Shown piece by piece: positions 43,639 through 52,819 of a stretch of 64,000 nucleotides of DNA. Below the pieces are notes generated by a model that ran no database searches, was not told where the DNA came from, and saw only the letters and a list, made by a program, of their open reading frames with translations. The position numbers and the translations under genes are program-made. The stretch is from JBAXTE01 sp963556065 (GTDB lineage: Bacteria > Bacteroidota > Bacteroidia > Bacteroidales > WCHB1-69): NCBI GenBank assembly GCA_963556065.3, contig CAUVYH020000017.1, positions 124,001-188,000 of the forward strand, written 5' to 3'. Numbering within the stretch: the first letter of the stretch is position 1; each line of letters begins with the position of its first letter.

Positions 43639-45479
43639 AAGGTGACGATGTTACAAAGGTGTCGTTATTAGCTCCGGCTCGCTCTCTTGAATCGGGCATT
43701 ATTGCTATTAATCATGGTGCCGATGAAATTTATATCGGTGCTCCGAAATTCAGTGCTCGACAAGCTGCCGGAAATTCCATCGAAGATATTGCAATGCTGG
43801 TTCGGTATGCTCATAAATTTAGAGTTAAAGTGCATGTTGCACTTAACACTTTGCTTTTCGACAGCGAGATGGAAAGTGCGCTGGAGATTATCAGACAAGT
43901 TTATAATGCGGGAGTTGATGCTTTAATCATTCAGGATTTCGGTTTGCTTGAACTCGATTTGCCACCAATTCCTCTTCATGCAAGCACACAGGCAAATAAT
44001 GTATCTATCGAGCATATTCAATTTTTGGAATCTGCAGGGTTTTCCAGAATTATTTTGGCAAGGGAATTATCAATTCAGGAAATTACTGCTATTCGCCAAC
44101 ATACAATTATACCACTCGAATCCTTTGTTCACGGATCGCTTTGTGTGAGCTATAGTGGACAGTGCTATCTGAGCCATGCAGTGGGAAACCGAAGTGCGAA
44201 CCGGGGCGAATGCGCTCAGCCTTGCCGTCTGAGTTATAATTTAATTGATGGCAATAACCGGATACTTGTTGAGAACAAGCATTTACTTTCGTTGCGAGAT
44301 TTGAATCTGTCTAAATATGTACCACAACTTTTTGAAGCAGGAGTAACCTCCCTGAAAATTGAGGGGCGGCTTAAAGATGATGCGTATGTTGCTAATGTGG
44401 TGAGCTATTATCGACGTGTAGTTGATTCTTTTCTGGAAAAGAACAACTCTTTTCGAAAATCTTCATTGGGAAATATAAAAACTCGGTTTATTCCCGATGT
44501 TGATAAAACATTTAATCGGAGATACAGCCAGTATTTTATACAAGAACGGTTGAATCAGGATATTACAGCTCACGATTCTCCAAAATCAGTGGGAAAAAGG
44601 ATAGGCATCCTTACCAAAGCTACACCTGATTATGCAGAAATAGACGCTTCAGAACCGCTTTGCAATGGAGATGGAATTTGCTTTTTTACAGCGGATGGTC
44701 AATTACAGGGAACCTATATTAACAAGGTTGATGGAGCCAAAATCATTCCTGCAAATTTTGCCGATTGGCAGATAGGAACCGAAATATATCGTAATTTGGA
44801 TACCGCTTTCGAAAAATCGATGCAAATTGATAAGACAAAACGTCAAATTTCCTGTAAAATACAGATTGAATTACAGGAAGAATCGTTGGTATTTACTGCC
44901 ATTATTCCCGAAGAAGGTGTTTTTGCAAGCATAGAAGTTCCCGGTTTTTCTCCGGCAACCAATGCAGATCGTGCTTTGGTAATGTGCAATCAGCAACTGA
45001 AAAAGTCGGGAAACACTATTTTTGAGGTGGTAAATGTAATTTTAAACAGCCCTATTGTTCCCTATTTTAGTGCAGCACAACTCAATGACATCCGGCGCTC
45101 TTTGCTCGAGAAGCTGGAATCGGTTTTGTTGGACAGCTATCATCGGGTCGAGTGCTCGATAATGAAAACCAATCACCCTTATCCCATTCCTTTGATTGAT
45201 TATAATGGCAATATTACCAACGAAAAAGCAAAAGCTTTTTATAAACGTCATAAAGCTGAACTTTTGCGATGGGCTCCCGAAAAATGGGGTTATAAAGGAG
45301 GAGAAGCGTTGATGACGACCAAATATTGCATGCGATATAACATGGGCTGGTGTAAAATCCACCAAAAGCCAACAACGGAAGTTCCTGAACGACTTTTTCT
45401 GACGCACGAGAATCAACGATTCAGATTGGATTTTGATTGCAAAAAGTGTGTGATGAAAGTGATTAAAGATACAGATTAG
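43635..45479 (+). CDS. U32 peptidase-family protein, RlhA-like
   Basis: A 614-residue protein of the U32 'collagenase-like' family, now known to include RNA hydroxylases: RlhA hydroxylates C2501 of 23S rRNA and TrhP modifies tRNA. The N-terminal barrel starts LLAPARSLESGIIAINHGAD. The signature ESFVHGSLCVSYSGQC leads to four Cys (170, 177, 193, 197) in C-x6-C-x15-C-x3-C, a probable iron-sulfur site. A DUF3656-like region fills residues 300-500, as in RlhA rather than TrhP. A C-terminal Cys cluster (TKYCMRYNMGWCKI, CKKCVMKV) adds more possible metal ligands. The RlhA assignment rests on length and domain order. It overlaps the upstream lipoprotein gene by four bases. Confidence 0.85.
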   Translation: MKGDDVTKVSLLAPARSLESGIIAINHGADEIYIGAPKFSARQAAGNSIEDIAMLVRYAHKFRVKVHVALNTLLFDSEMESALEIIRQVYNAGVDALIIQDFGLLELDLPPIPLHASTQANNVSIEHIQFLESAGFSRIILARELSIQEITAIRQHTIIPLESFVHGSLCVSYSGQCYLSHAVGNRSANRGECAQPCRLSYNLIDGNNRILVENKHLLSLRDLNLSKYVPQLFEAGVTSLKIEGRLKDDAYVANVVSYYRRVVDSFLEKNNSFRKSSLGNIKTRFIPDVDKTFNRRYSQYFIQERLNQDITAHDSPKSVGKRIGILTKATPDYAEIDASEPLCNGDGICFFTADGQLQGTYINKVDGAKIIPANFADWQIGTEIYRNLDTAFEKSMQIDKTKRQISCKIQIELQEESLVFTAIIPEEGVFASIEVPGFSPATNADRALVMCNQQLKKSGNTIFEVVNVILNSPIVPYFSAAQLNDIRRSLLEKLESVLLDSYHRVECSIMKTNHPYPIPLIDYNGNITNEKAKAFYKRHKAELLRWAPEKWGYKGGEALMTTKYCMRYNMGWCKIHQKPTTEVPERLFLTHENQRFRLDFDCKKCVMKVIKDTD

Positions 45480-45626
45480 GAGTAAAAGCAGGTCAATGCC
45501 AAAATTAGGAGGAGACCACCTGAAAAAGTTTATTCTTTTCATTTGAAAGGATGCATATTCTCAAATTTGAGAAAACCTAAGAAGTATGAAAATTTTCCTT
45601 TTTCATGACCTCAAGCCGGTCGGGCT

Positions 45627-45658
45627 CATACTTTTTTTCTTCAGCAAAAAAAAGTATG
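45627..45658. repeat. Perfect hairpin CATACTTTTTTT/AAAAAAAGTATG
   Basis: Twelve-base arms 45627-45638 and 45647-45658 with an 8-base loop. The same CATACTTTTTT/AAAAAAGTATG arms recur as the hairpin behind tRNA-Asn at 63907. It could terminate transcription in both directions. Confidence 0.65.
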
Positions 45659-45831
45659 CAAAAAATGCCGCCGCTGTCGCAAAAGTGCTAAAAAATAAAC
45701 TGTTCCACTAAAATCGATGAACTCCTTCTTTTAGCCAAAATGATATTTTTAGTGTAAAACAATACTTTTGATTTTCATTTTGTCTAACGTCGTCAAACAC
45801 CATCGATTTCTTAACGCTGAACTGTTGATTT

Positions 45832-45925
45832 TTTTTAACGCTCTTTTGCTCAATGCGGTTGCCCGTAAAATATCCAGCTTTCGGTTTGGCAGGGCTGTAT
45901 TATAGACCCGCGGTAGCGTTAAAAA
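45832..45925. repeat. 11-base perfect inverted repeat, 72-base spacer
   Basis: TTTTTAACGCT at 45832-45842 and AGCGTTAAAAA at 45915-45925 are exact reverse complements. Another TTAACGCT occurs just upstream (45811-45818). Confidence 0.6.
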
Positions 45926-45963
45926 CGGCCTCATCAAAAAAACGTAAAGAAAATCGACCATTT

Positions 45964-45979
45964 ATACGGTATACCGTAT
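45964..45979. repeat. 16-base perfect palindrome
   Basis: ATACGGTATACCGTAT reads the same on both strands. It could be an operator for a dimeric regulator, but no gene is placed to be controlled by it. Confidence 0.5.
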
Positions 45980-46386
45980 GCGAATATGAATTTGCCTAAT
46001 CAGAACAAATATATAAAAAGCGAGGCGGGTGGTGTAGCGTAAATAGATCTCAAGCCGAGTAATCCGTCGGGAGAATTTTATTTCTTGAATAACGTACATA
46101 ACTTGCCTCGATCAGTATAAATGGTTGGTTTTTAGCTTTTTTGGTGCAGTCTTGATTTTTTTGTTTTTTTGCATCAAGGCAAAAATGTAAGGCGACAAAT
46201 GTCTTTTAATTTTTACTTTTTCAGTTAGAGAGGCCAAGCAAGTGTGCAAATAAGTTAAGAATATGGAAAAGTTATTTTCATTTTACAAAGGTTCTTCTCC
46301 CCCGGAAAATTGAACGGATCTGTAAAAGCTTGTCGATTTACCCAGATTTATGAGTTCAACAAATAGATTAATTGAAATCGCTCAGA

Positions 46387-46872
46387 CTAATCTTTTAATT
46401 CTCCGGGACCGAAGCTGAAGGGAAGCAAATCGGTCACGCAATCGATGATGTAAATTGGTCCGGTTTGTCCCGATAGAATAACTTTTATGGGCTTTTTTGC
46501 TAAAGTTTCATATTCGACCATCACTTGACGACAAGATCCACAGGGAGAAATCGGATGACTAATTTCTATTTTGTTGCTATTGGCAGTAATAGCCAATGCT
46601 TTAAATGGAACTCCAGGGTATTTTGCAGATGCATAAAACATGGCAACTCGTTCGGCACATAATCCGGAAGGATAGGCGGCATTTTCCTGATTGTTACCGG
46701 TAATTATTTCGTCGTTCTCGAGCAAAACAGCAGCACCAACTCTGAATTCAGAGTAAGGAGCATACGCATTTTTAGCGGCTTCCTTTGCTTTTTCGAGTAA
46801 TTTTCGGTCGTTGTTATCTAGTTCGTTTATGGATGAAATTTCCTGAAAGCTGAATTGTGTATTCTTTATCAT
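46387..46872 (-). CDS. cdd: Cytidine deaminase
   Basis: A 161-residue homotetrameric-type cytidine deaminase. It converts cytidine or deoxycytidine to the uridine form in pyrimidine salvage. The zinc site is complete: C72-A73-E74 (GLCAERVAMF) with the catalytic Glu74, and P110-C111-G-S-C114. The substrate-binding YSEFRVGAAVLLEN and GNNQENAAYPSG blocks are also present. Its start overlaps the upstream O-antigen ligase gene by one base, so they are likely translationally coupled even though the functions are unrelated. Confidence 0.95.
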   Translation of the reverse strand: MIKNTQFSFQEISSINELDNNDRKLLEKAKEAAKNAYAPYSEFRVGAAVLLENDEIITGNNQENAAYPSGLCAERVAMFYASAKYPGVPFKALAITANSNKIEISHPISPCGSCRQVMVEYETLAKKPIKVILSGQTGPIYIIDCVTDLLPFSFGPGELKD

Positions 46873-48467
46873 TACTTCATTGTTTTAGTTAATAAAGTCT
46901 CCTTTATTAAGGGTTTTTGAAAGAGATACAGAGCCGCAAAAAAAGCATAAAATGTAACTCCATCTTGAGACTCAATAGTATCTTCGGTGAACATTGACAT
47001 CAATAATATAATTAAGAAAATCATACAAAAATAGTCAAAAATCAACTTGCTTTTAACAAATGGATAAATAAAGGAAAACATACACAGTAGAAACCCCACA
47101 ATTCCAAATGCAATAAATAGCGAAAGGTATTGATTATGGCTTCGTAGTTTAGTTCCTTTAAGGGGAGAGTTTTCGTTTGCAAGTGTTTGTTTAAAATAAT
47201 CGGGAACATCTCCGGTGCCAATTCCAAAAACCCAGTTGGATTTGATAATAGTTAATGAGGTTTTCCAAAGTTCAAGACGTTGAAACAAACTGTGTCCGAC
47301 AATTACGTTATGGTTTTTGTATTCCATGTATTCCCATAACAGTTTATTAAGTCGTGATTTAATGCCAAAGCCCTCAGTGTATTCAGTGTTTGCAATTCCT
47401 TTTTCAATGTTTTTCACATCTTGGTCGGATAGTGCATTTACACCGTCAAAATCTTTTCGTAAATCTTTTGATGTGAGATAACGAATTAATGTGTAGTTTA
47501 TCGTGTTTCCCTGGTCGTCAGGAGTATTGTACTTGATCTCACTTCGTTTGTTCCATGCGTGTTGTAATTCGGGTTCGCAAAGGTATAGGCCAATCCACTT
47601 TCCATTTTCTGTTCCAAAATTTATGGTGTCGTGACGGTAAACACCCCCATATCTTGAAACGCGATCAAGGGTATTAATTGAAACGACAGGTTTTTCGGTA
47701 TATTCACGATAAGTTTGGTATATGGAAAAGAGAAAAGAGATGGGAGCAATGATAAGAATACTCCCGAAAAGTATTTTTGCTATTTGGGAGATCGATGATT
47801 GGTAAATTAAGTTAAGGCAGATGCAAAGAAAGGCAATGAATACAATTCCGATACCGGTGAATGATTGTAACATGGATAAGAAACTTAATAGCCATAGTAA
47901 TATGGCGATAAATCCTATTTTTTGAATAGTAAGAAGTTTGTTCTTTAAATTAAACGGATTTTTAACAACGAAGTAAAGCAACGAGAAAATTGCGAGGCAA
48001 ACATTAATAGCAAGTCGTATATGTGAAATAAAAGGTGATATTAATCTGAAATCGGCAGGGTTTTGTGTAAAGTAAATATATGCGGATACCATACTTGTAA
48101 CAAAGACAGCTGAAAGATGAAACAGTAATACAATGTTAAACTCTTTTTTAGAGAGACGGGGTGTTGTGGAGAAAATGACAGCAAGGATAAAGATGGGTGC
48201 CTTTGTTCGCAAATCATCCATGGCATAACTAAAATTTGCAGTGTTTAGCAGCCAAATTAGATGGACAAAAAAAATCAAAGAGAAAATCAGGGCGATTTTT
48301 TGAGAAAAAAAACGTTTTGTCTTTTGATAAACATCTTTATCGAAGAGCCAATTTGCAGCTAATATCATCTGAGATATGCTCATTCCAAATTTGGAAGTGG
48401 GAATTGAAACTGCTAAAAGCAATATTCCAAAGATAAATATCTGATGTCTTATCCGAGATAGTTTCAA
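46872..48467 (-). CDS. O-antigen ligase/Wzy-family polytopic protein
   Basis: A 531-residue protein with about eleven membrane helices and one large periplasmic loop (residues 240-400). WVFGIGTGDVPDYFKQTL followed by LRSHNQYLSLFIAFGIVGFL is the Wzy_C signature of O-antigen ligases and polymerases, with the expected periplasmic Arg and His (KLRSHN). These proteins join undecaprenyl-linked glycans to lipid A core, to proteins, or to one another. The large loop is rich in charged residues. Which acceptor is used is unknown. cdd overlaps its 3' end. Confidence 0.82.
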   Translation of the reverse strand: MKLSRIRHQIFIFGILLLAVSIPTSKFGMSISQMILAANWLFDKDVYQKTKRFFSQKIALIFSLIFFVHLIWLLNTANFSYAMDDLRTKAPIFILAVIFSTTPRLSKKEFNIVLLFHLSAVFVTSMVSAYIYFTQNPADFRLISPFISHIRLAINVCLAIFSLLYFVVKNPFNLKNKLLTIQKIGFIAILLWLLSFLSMLQSFTGIGIVFIAFLCICLNLIYQSSISQIAKILFGSILIIAPISFLFSIYQTYREYTEKPVVSINTLDRVSRYGGVYRHDTINFGTENGKWIGLYLCEPELQHAWNKRSEIKYNTPDDQGNTINYTLIRYLTSKDLRKDFDGVNALSDQDVKNIEKGIANTEYTEGFGIKSRLNKLLWEYMEYKNHNVIVGHSLFQRLELWKTSLTIIKSNWVFGIGTGDVPDYFKQTLANENSPLKGTKLRSHNQYLSLFIAFGIVGFLLCMFSFIYPFVKSKLIFDYFCMIFLIILLMSMFTEDTIESQDGVTFYAFFAALYLFQKPLIKETLLTKTMK

Positions 48468-48521
48468 AAGAGTGATAAAGTTAATTCGTAATCAAATTCA
48501 AACAAATTATAATATAAAACA

Positions 48522-50192
48522 TTATTTCATTTTTAATATTGCATGATATTGTTTTGAGTCATGTAAAATTTCAATCGCTTTTTGCAATTCCGGATCGTCG
48601 GATAATATTACTTCAATTTGCCCTTTTTGGTAATAGTAGCGGCTCACAATTTCGGAACGCAGGATAAATGATATTTCTTTTTTGTATTTTATCAGATCTC
48701 GTTCTTTTTCATTCAGCAGTTTTTGATGCAGTTTTTGATAATCTTCTTTTATTGCTTCAAAATATTGTTCTTCTTCTGTTGCATCTTTTAGAGCCGTGAG
48801 CAATTTTTCCGATTGTGTAGTGTATTCGTGATCGGCAGATTGTTTTACAAATAAAACAAAATCGTTATAAATTTCATCGGTTATCACAAATTGCTTGGCG
48901 GGTGGAATTGTTGGATGATTTTTTGCAAATTTATTTGCATAGTCGAAGAAAAAATATTTTTGATATAAACTGCCGATTAGGGCAATGCTTTTTGGATTTG
49001 GAACTACAATATCCGGTTCAATTCCTCCTCGGTCGTAAACAACTCGTCCGTTTTTTGTTTTAAATGCAACAGCGGTGGAATCGGCTGCTTTTTTGTGCTT
49101 TTTGCCTTCCGTTTTATCCGAGTAATCAATGGCCTGAATACATCTTCCGCTGGGAATATAGTATTTAGAAATGGTTACCTTCATTCGTGTGTTGTAAGCA
49201 AGAGGAACAACATTCTGGACAAGCCCTTTGCCATAAGTACGTTGACCGATAATTACGCCCCGGTCGAGATCTTGAAAGGACCCTGCAACGATTTCGGATG
49301 CCGAAGCACTATTGCCATCCACTAATACCGCTATGGGAATATTGAGATCGAGTGCAGGGAATACCGTTTTATGGTCAAAGTTTTTTTCTCTGAGTTTTCC
49401 TTTAGTACTTACAATGGTATTGTTTTTATCCACAAAAATATTCATGATCAGAACCGCTTCTTGGAGTAGTCCTCCCCCGTTTCCGCGGAGGTCAATAATT
49501 AGTGCTTTTGCCCCTTTCTCTTTTTGGCGGACAAAAGCTTCTTTCAATTCTTTAGCTGCGTTTTCGGTAAATTGGTTGAGTTGAATATAGGCAATATCAT
49601 CGGCAACTTTGTCTGCGTATGGAATATTAGGAAGTTTTATCTCTTCACGTGAAACTGTTTTTTCTACGGTTTTGGTTTCGCCATACGATAAAACAGTTAA
49701 TTTTATTGTAGTTCCCGGCTGCCCTTTTAGTATTGCGCTTACCTCGGAAGTGGTTTTTCCTTTGGCGCTTTGTCCGTTTACTTCAATAATCTTATCTCCG
49801 GCTTTTAATCCGGCTTTCTGTGCCGGTGAATTTTCGTATGGGTCGCTTATTACAACATATTCTCCTTGTTGCTGGATCATCGAACCAATACCGCCATATT
49901 GCCCTGTTGTAAGAAGTTTATATTCTTCCAAATCGCTTTCCGGATAATATACGGTGTAGGGGTCAAGCGATTCTAACATTGCGTCAATGGCTGTATTTAC
50001 CAAATCCCCAGGGTTAATATCATCAACATAGTTAGCATTAAGTTCCCTAAGAACTGATGAAAAAATATCAATTTGTTTTGCAATTTCAAAATCTTGATCA
50101 ATAAAAGAACTTCCTATCCATGTAGTGATTGCTATAATCCCTATGATAATTGCTTTTCTTTTTTGTGTGATTATTGCCTTGATGATCTTCAT
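48522..50192 (-). CDS. ctpA: Carboxy-terminal processing protease, S41 family
   Basis: A 556-residue periplasmic serine protease with an N-terminal signal or anchor (residues 12-30). A PDZ domain (about 95-175; TGQYGGIGSMIQQQG, KAGLKAGDKIIEVNGQSA) recognises C-termini. In the catalytic domain the Ser/Lys dyad is S297 in NSASASEIVAG and K322 in TYGKGLVQ, spaced 25 residues apart as in the family; LIIDLRGNGGG is also characteristic. A C-terminal helical extension of about 170 residues is present, as in many Bacteroidota members. It cleaves tails of envelope proteins or trims peptidoglycan enzymes. It follows yidD on the same strand. Confidence 0.93.
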   Translation of the reverse strand: MKIIKAIITQKRKAIIIGIIAITTWIGSSFIDQDFEIAKQIDIFSSVLRELNANYVDDINPGDLVNTAIDAMLESLDPYTVYYPESDLEEYKLLTTGQYGGIGSMIQQQGEYVVISDPYENSPAQKAGLKAGDKIIEVNGQSAKGKTTSEVSAILKGQPGTTIKLTVLSYGETKTVEKTVSREEIKLPNIPYADKVADDIAYIQLNQFTENAAKELKEAFVRQKEKGAKALIIDLRGNGGGLLQEAVLIMNIFVDKNNTIVSTKGKLREKNFDHKTVFPALDLNIPIAVLVDGNSASASEIVAGSFQDLDRGVIIGQRTYGKGLVQNVVPLAYNTRMKVTISKYYIPSGRCIQAIDYSDKTEGKKHKKAADSTAVAFKTKNGRVVYDRGGIEPDIVVPNPKSIALIGSLYQKYFFFDYANKFAKNHPTIPPAKQFVITDEIYNDFVLFVKQSADHEYTTQSEKLLTALKDATEEEQYFEAIKEDYQKLHQKLLNEKERDLIKYKKEISFILRSEIVSRYYYQKGQIEVILSDDPELQKAIEILHDSKQYHAILKMK

Positions 50193-50230
50193 ATCTTGTT
50201 TTTTAATTTTGGGTCATATCTTTTTTGAGG

Positions 50231-50488
50231 TTATGGTACCGGATCGTAGCCGCTTCCGCCCCAAGGATTGCAAGAGAGTATTCGTTTAAGAGCCAGCCAT
50301 CCGCCTTTTATGGCTCCGTGTTTTTTTATAGCTTCGGCACTGTATGCAGAACAAGTAGGAGTGTATCTGCATGATGGTGGAGTGAAAGGAGAAATTACTA
50401 ATTGATAAAACTTGATGATTAATAAAAAAATCAACTTCAAAGGATATGTTGCGTATGTGATTAGTTTATTCATGAATCTTATATGCAT
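50231..50488 (-). CDS. yidD: Membrane protein insertion efficiency factor YidD
   Basis: An 85-residue YidD, a small amphipathic protein that assists YidC-dependent membrane insertion. It shows LIIKFYQLVISPFTPPSCRY, then TPTCSAYSAEAIKKHG, GGWLALKRILSCNPW and GGSGYDPVP, i.e. the conserved three-Cys pattern. The start may be the ATG at 50488 or the next in-frame ATG at 50473, which gives a more typical N-terminus (MNKLITYATYPLKLI). It follows rnpA after 20 bases, the arrangement found in most bacteria, though oxaA/yidC and rpmH are not adjacent here. Confidence 0.95.
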   Translation of the reverse strand: MHIRFMNKLITYATYPLKLIFLLIIKFYQLVISPFTPPSCRYTPTCSAYSAEAIKKHGAIKGGWLALKRILSCNPWGGSGYDPVP

Positions 50489-50508
50489 TTTCGCAATATT
50501 TATTTATA

Positions 50509-50913
50509 TCAGGTTTCTTCGCTTTTATGCTCCAAAGTTACAAAAAGTTGTTCTTGTATTCGGCGAATGATGAGATTAATTTTCTCGTCAAGAACGGTAT
50601 AAGAAAGTATATCGGACTCAGTATAAATTAAAAGACATGCCAATGATCGTTTTTGGTCTTTTAGAATGTCAAGAATCTCAGATTTATTTAATCGGTAGCT
50701 GTTTCGTAGCCGCCGCTTAACGGTGTTTCGCTGATGGGCGAATTTCAGTTTTCTTTTAGGGACAGAGAATGCAATTTGAAGATTCCCTGACAGTCCTTTA
50801 GTTTCCATCCAAATGCATTTGAATGGGTATAAATAAAAAGAATTTCCATTTTGTAGGAGGTCCCGAATTAAAATGTGTGAACAGAGTCGTTCTGTTTTGG
50901 AAAAGGTTAGCAT
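50509..50913 (-). CDS. rnpA: Ribonuclease P protein component
   Basis: A 134-residue basic protein of the RnpA family, the protein cofactor of the tRNA 5'-processing ribozyme. TFSKTERLCSHILIRDLLQN at the start, LQIAFSVPKRKLKFAHQRN and the RNR box RNTVKRRLRNSYR are diagnostic, though the first block is less conserved than in proteobacteria. It starts immediately after the hemD stop codon and is followed by yidD. The C-terminus is slightly longer than average and acidic. Confidence 0.93.
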   Translation of the reverse strand: MLTFSKTERLCSHILIRDLLQNGNSFYLYPFKCIWMETKGLSGNLQIAFSVPKRKLKFAHQRNTVKRRLRNSYRLNKSEILDILKDQKRSLACLLIYTESDILSYTVLDEKINLIIRRIQEQLFVTLEHKSEET

Positions 50914-51678
50914 TTAATGCTTTTTAGTGCCTTTATTGACTTTCTTGAGATGATTGTTTATTGCGGTTGTAATGGATGGGCTTTCTGGAGTTGGAGCCAT
51001 AAAAGACAATGATAATCCGCTATTTACAATAGCGCAAGCAACATTTTTTCCGAGTGCGGCAATTGAAATTTCACGATTTTTAAAATCAGGATAATTTTCC
51101 AAAAGCGAGAGCAGTCCGTAAGGGCTGAAAATTATAATCAACTGATATTTGTTGAGGTCTATTTGTTCTTTTAAATTGACCGAAACGCTTTGAAACATTT
51201 GAGCCGGTGAAAAATTAATGTTGTTCTCGCTTAATAAAGAAGCGATGTAACCGCCGTGGACATCTGCGGTAGGAAGTAAATATTTCTCGGTTTTATGCTT
51301 AACGGTAATTTCAACCAATTCATTGATATTACTTTTGCTGAAAAATATTTTTCGTTTACGATATGTGATATATCTTTGTAAATATAATGCGGTTGCTTCA
51401 TTGATACAGAAATATTTCATTGTGTCGGGAATTTCTGTTCGTAGCTCTTTAGTAATTCTAAAAAAGTGGTCAACTGCATTTTTACTCATTAAAACAATGG
51501 CGGTGTAATCTAATATGTTTATGCGAGATTTTCTGAAGTCTGCTCCGGATACTCCTTCTATAGAAAAGAATTTTACAAAATCGATGTTTACTCCATGCTT
51601 TTTTACAATTTCCGCGTAAGGAGATTTTTCGAAATCGACTGGCTTTGGCTGCGAAATTAAAATGTTTTGTATCTTCAC
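50914..51678 (-). CDS. hemD: Uroporphyrinogen-III synthase
   Basis: A 254-residue HemD-like protein. It cyclises hydroxymethylbilane to uroporphyrinogen III for haem, sirohaem or cobalamin. The family is poorly conserved; here support comes from size, the two-lobed pattern (ILISQPKPVDFEKSPYAEIV at the start, TAIVLMSKNAVDHFF, then LLPTADVHGGYIASLL and LIIFSPYGLLSLLENYP), the ending IAALGKNVACAIVNSGL, and position between DUF4271 and rnpA, a recurrent Bacteroidota neighbourhood. Other hem genes are not nearby. It abuts rnpA without a gap. Confidence 0.85.
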   Translation of the reverse strand: MKIQNILISQPKPVDFEKSPYAEIVKKHGVNIDFVKFFSIEGVSGADFRKSRINILDYTAIVLMSKNAVDHFFRITKELRTEIPDTMKYFCINEATALYLQRYITYRKRKIFFSKSNINELVEITVKHKTEKYLLPTADVHGGYIASLLSENNINFSPAQMFQSVSVNLKEQIDLNKYQLIIIFSPYGLLSLLENYPDFKNREISIAALGKNVACAIVNSGLSLSFMAPTPESPSITTAINNHLKKVNKGTKKH

Positions 51679-51699
51679 CGCTGTTTTATTTAAACATTA

Positions 51700-52578
51700 T
51701 TATACGTTTAACCGACTAATTCCAATAAGTATAATTTTTATAAGAATAATTATTGGCAACAATTCTAGGGAACAAAGGTACAAAAATAATTTGAAAATTG
51801 TAAATACCCGCCTCCAATTTATTATTGCTTTTACTATTCGTATCGACCAAAGGATGATCAATATTCCTCCGGCTAAGATTAATACTTCACCCCGGTTTGT
51901 GTAGGTATATACCCACATTAAAGGAATTAGAAAGAGGCTATATAATGCTGAAAACAGAAGGTGCTCAAGGAGATATGTTTCTGTTTCCGCCTTAGTATAA
52001 AAAAGATGTCCCAAGATGTTAATCAACCAAGCTTTTACAAATTGATAGGTAATCATAGCAAGTATGATTGCTAAAAAAAAGTTTAACTTGGTGAGTGGAA
52101 TTTTGGAAATGTCAATGGTATAGGCAAAAAACGAATAAATCAGCAGGGATATGCCGATAAAGTAAATCAAGTAAATGGGAATTACAATTCGCTCTTTGAA
52201 AATATTTCCATCACGTACCAATTGTGAAAAGTAGCGCTTAACTAAAAATGCCCGCTTTACTTGAGTATATCTGCCGTGAAAATTGTTCTGAATATAGATG
52301 TAGAGCAAGGTGATAATAAAAAGTGTCGCAAATAACCAATTGCGATTTTCTTGTGAAAATGGTAAGGCAATGTTGTTATGCGGTTTTAGATTATGTCCGG
52401 CAAAGACTGATGGAGTATATGCTACTGAGTCGTAACTGTGATATGAAGCCGAGTCGTACCATTGTATCCAATGTTTGGGGGTGAATGTTTTAATTACGGA
52501 ATCTGCATAGCTTTCCCCATCCCTTATTTGAACTAAGGAGGTTGTAACAGTTGAATCCGTAATTATTGGCTGTGCCAT
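51700..52578 (-). CDS. DUF4271 membrane protein
   Basis: A 292-residue protein with a soluble N-terminal part of about 85 residues and then six or seven membrane helices (for example NWLFATLFIITLLYIYIQNN, LIYFIGISLLIYSFF, LNFFLAIILAMITYQFVKAW). It fits the DUF4271 family, restricted to Bacteroidota and usually located beside hemD. Function unknown. It leads the operon DUF4271-hemD-rnpA-yidD-ctpA, with a good promoter at 52609. Twenty-one bases separate it from hemD. Confidence 0.8.
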   Translation of the reverse strand: MAQPIITDSTVTTSLVQIRDGESYADSVIKTFTPKHWIQWYDSASYHSYDSVAYTPSVFAGHNLKPHNNIALPFSQENRNWLFATLFIITLLYIYIQNNFHGRYTQVKRAFLVKRYFSQLVRDGNIFKERIVIPIYLIYFIGISLLIYSFFAYTIDISKIPLTKLNFFLAIILAMITYQFVKAWLINILGHLFYTKAETETYLLEHLLFSALYSLFLIPLMWVYTYTNRGEVLILAGGILIILWSIRIVKAIINWRRVFTIFKLFLYLCSLELLPIIILIKIILIGISRLNV

Positions 52579-52608
52579 TATGATCCTGCTTCTTTACTTG
52601 TTAATGTG

Positions 52609-52641
52609 CAAAAGTACAAAAAAGGAGCAATTTTAAAGCAA
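52609..52641 (-). promoter_or_regulatory. Promoter of the DUF4271-hemD-rnpA operon
   Basis: On the minus strand TTG (52641-52639) and TACTTTTG (52616-52609) are 22 bases apart; the -7 box is an exact TAnnTTTG match 30 bases before the ATG. The remaining spacer to 52819 is AT-rich with no gene. Confidence 0.55.
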
Positions 52642-52819
52642 CTATTTACAAATATCAGTAAGGTCTGAAAAATTGATAATTGCATTTTCCTCGGGTAATG
52701 TTTATTTCAAAAAATAAGCAATAGTAACTATTGATTATTAATAAGTTTTTTGAACGATTTTAGGTTGTAAAATGCTAGTATTTAGTATTTTAAAAAATAT
52801 CGCCAAAATATTGTGTTAA

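Larger units (their letters stand above)
45480..46386. other. 907-base gene-free region rich in inverted repeats
   Basis: No open frame here looks like a real gene. The region contains a perfect 12-base hairpin at 45627-45658 and a 9-base inverted repeat at 45711-45719/45801-45809. It also has an 8-base pair at 45706-45713/45747-45754, an 11-base inverted repeat at 45832-45842/45915-45925, and a 16-base perfect palindrome at 45964-45979. The right part (45980-46386) is AT-rich without obvious features. It may be a recurrent non-coding element of the genome. Confidence 0.5.

Noticed and set aside
45749..45961. 70-codon open frame on the minus strand in the 45.5-46.4 kb spacer
   Set aside because: It lies across the inverted repeats, has no recognisable domain, no ribosome binding site and low-complexity composition. 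I treat the region as non-coding.
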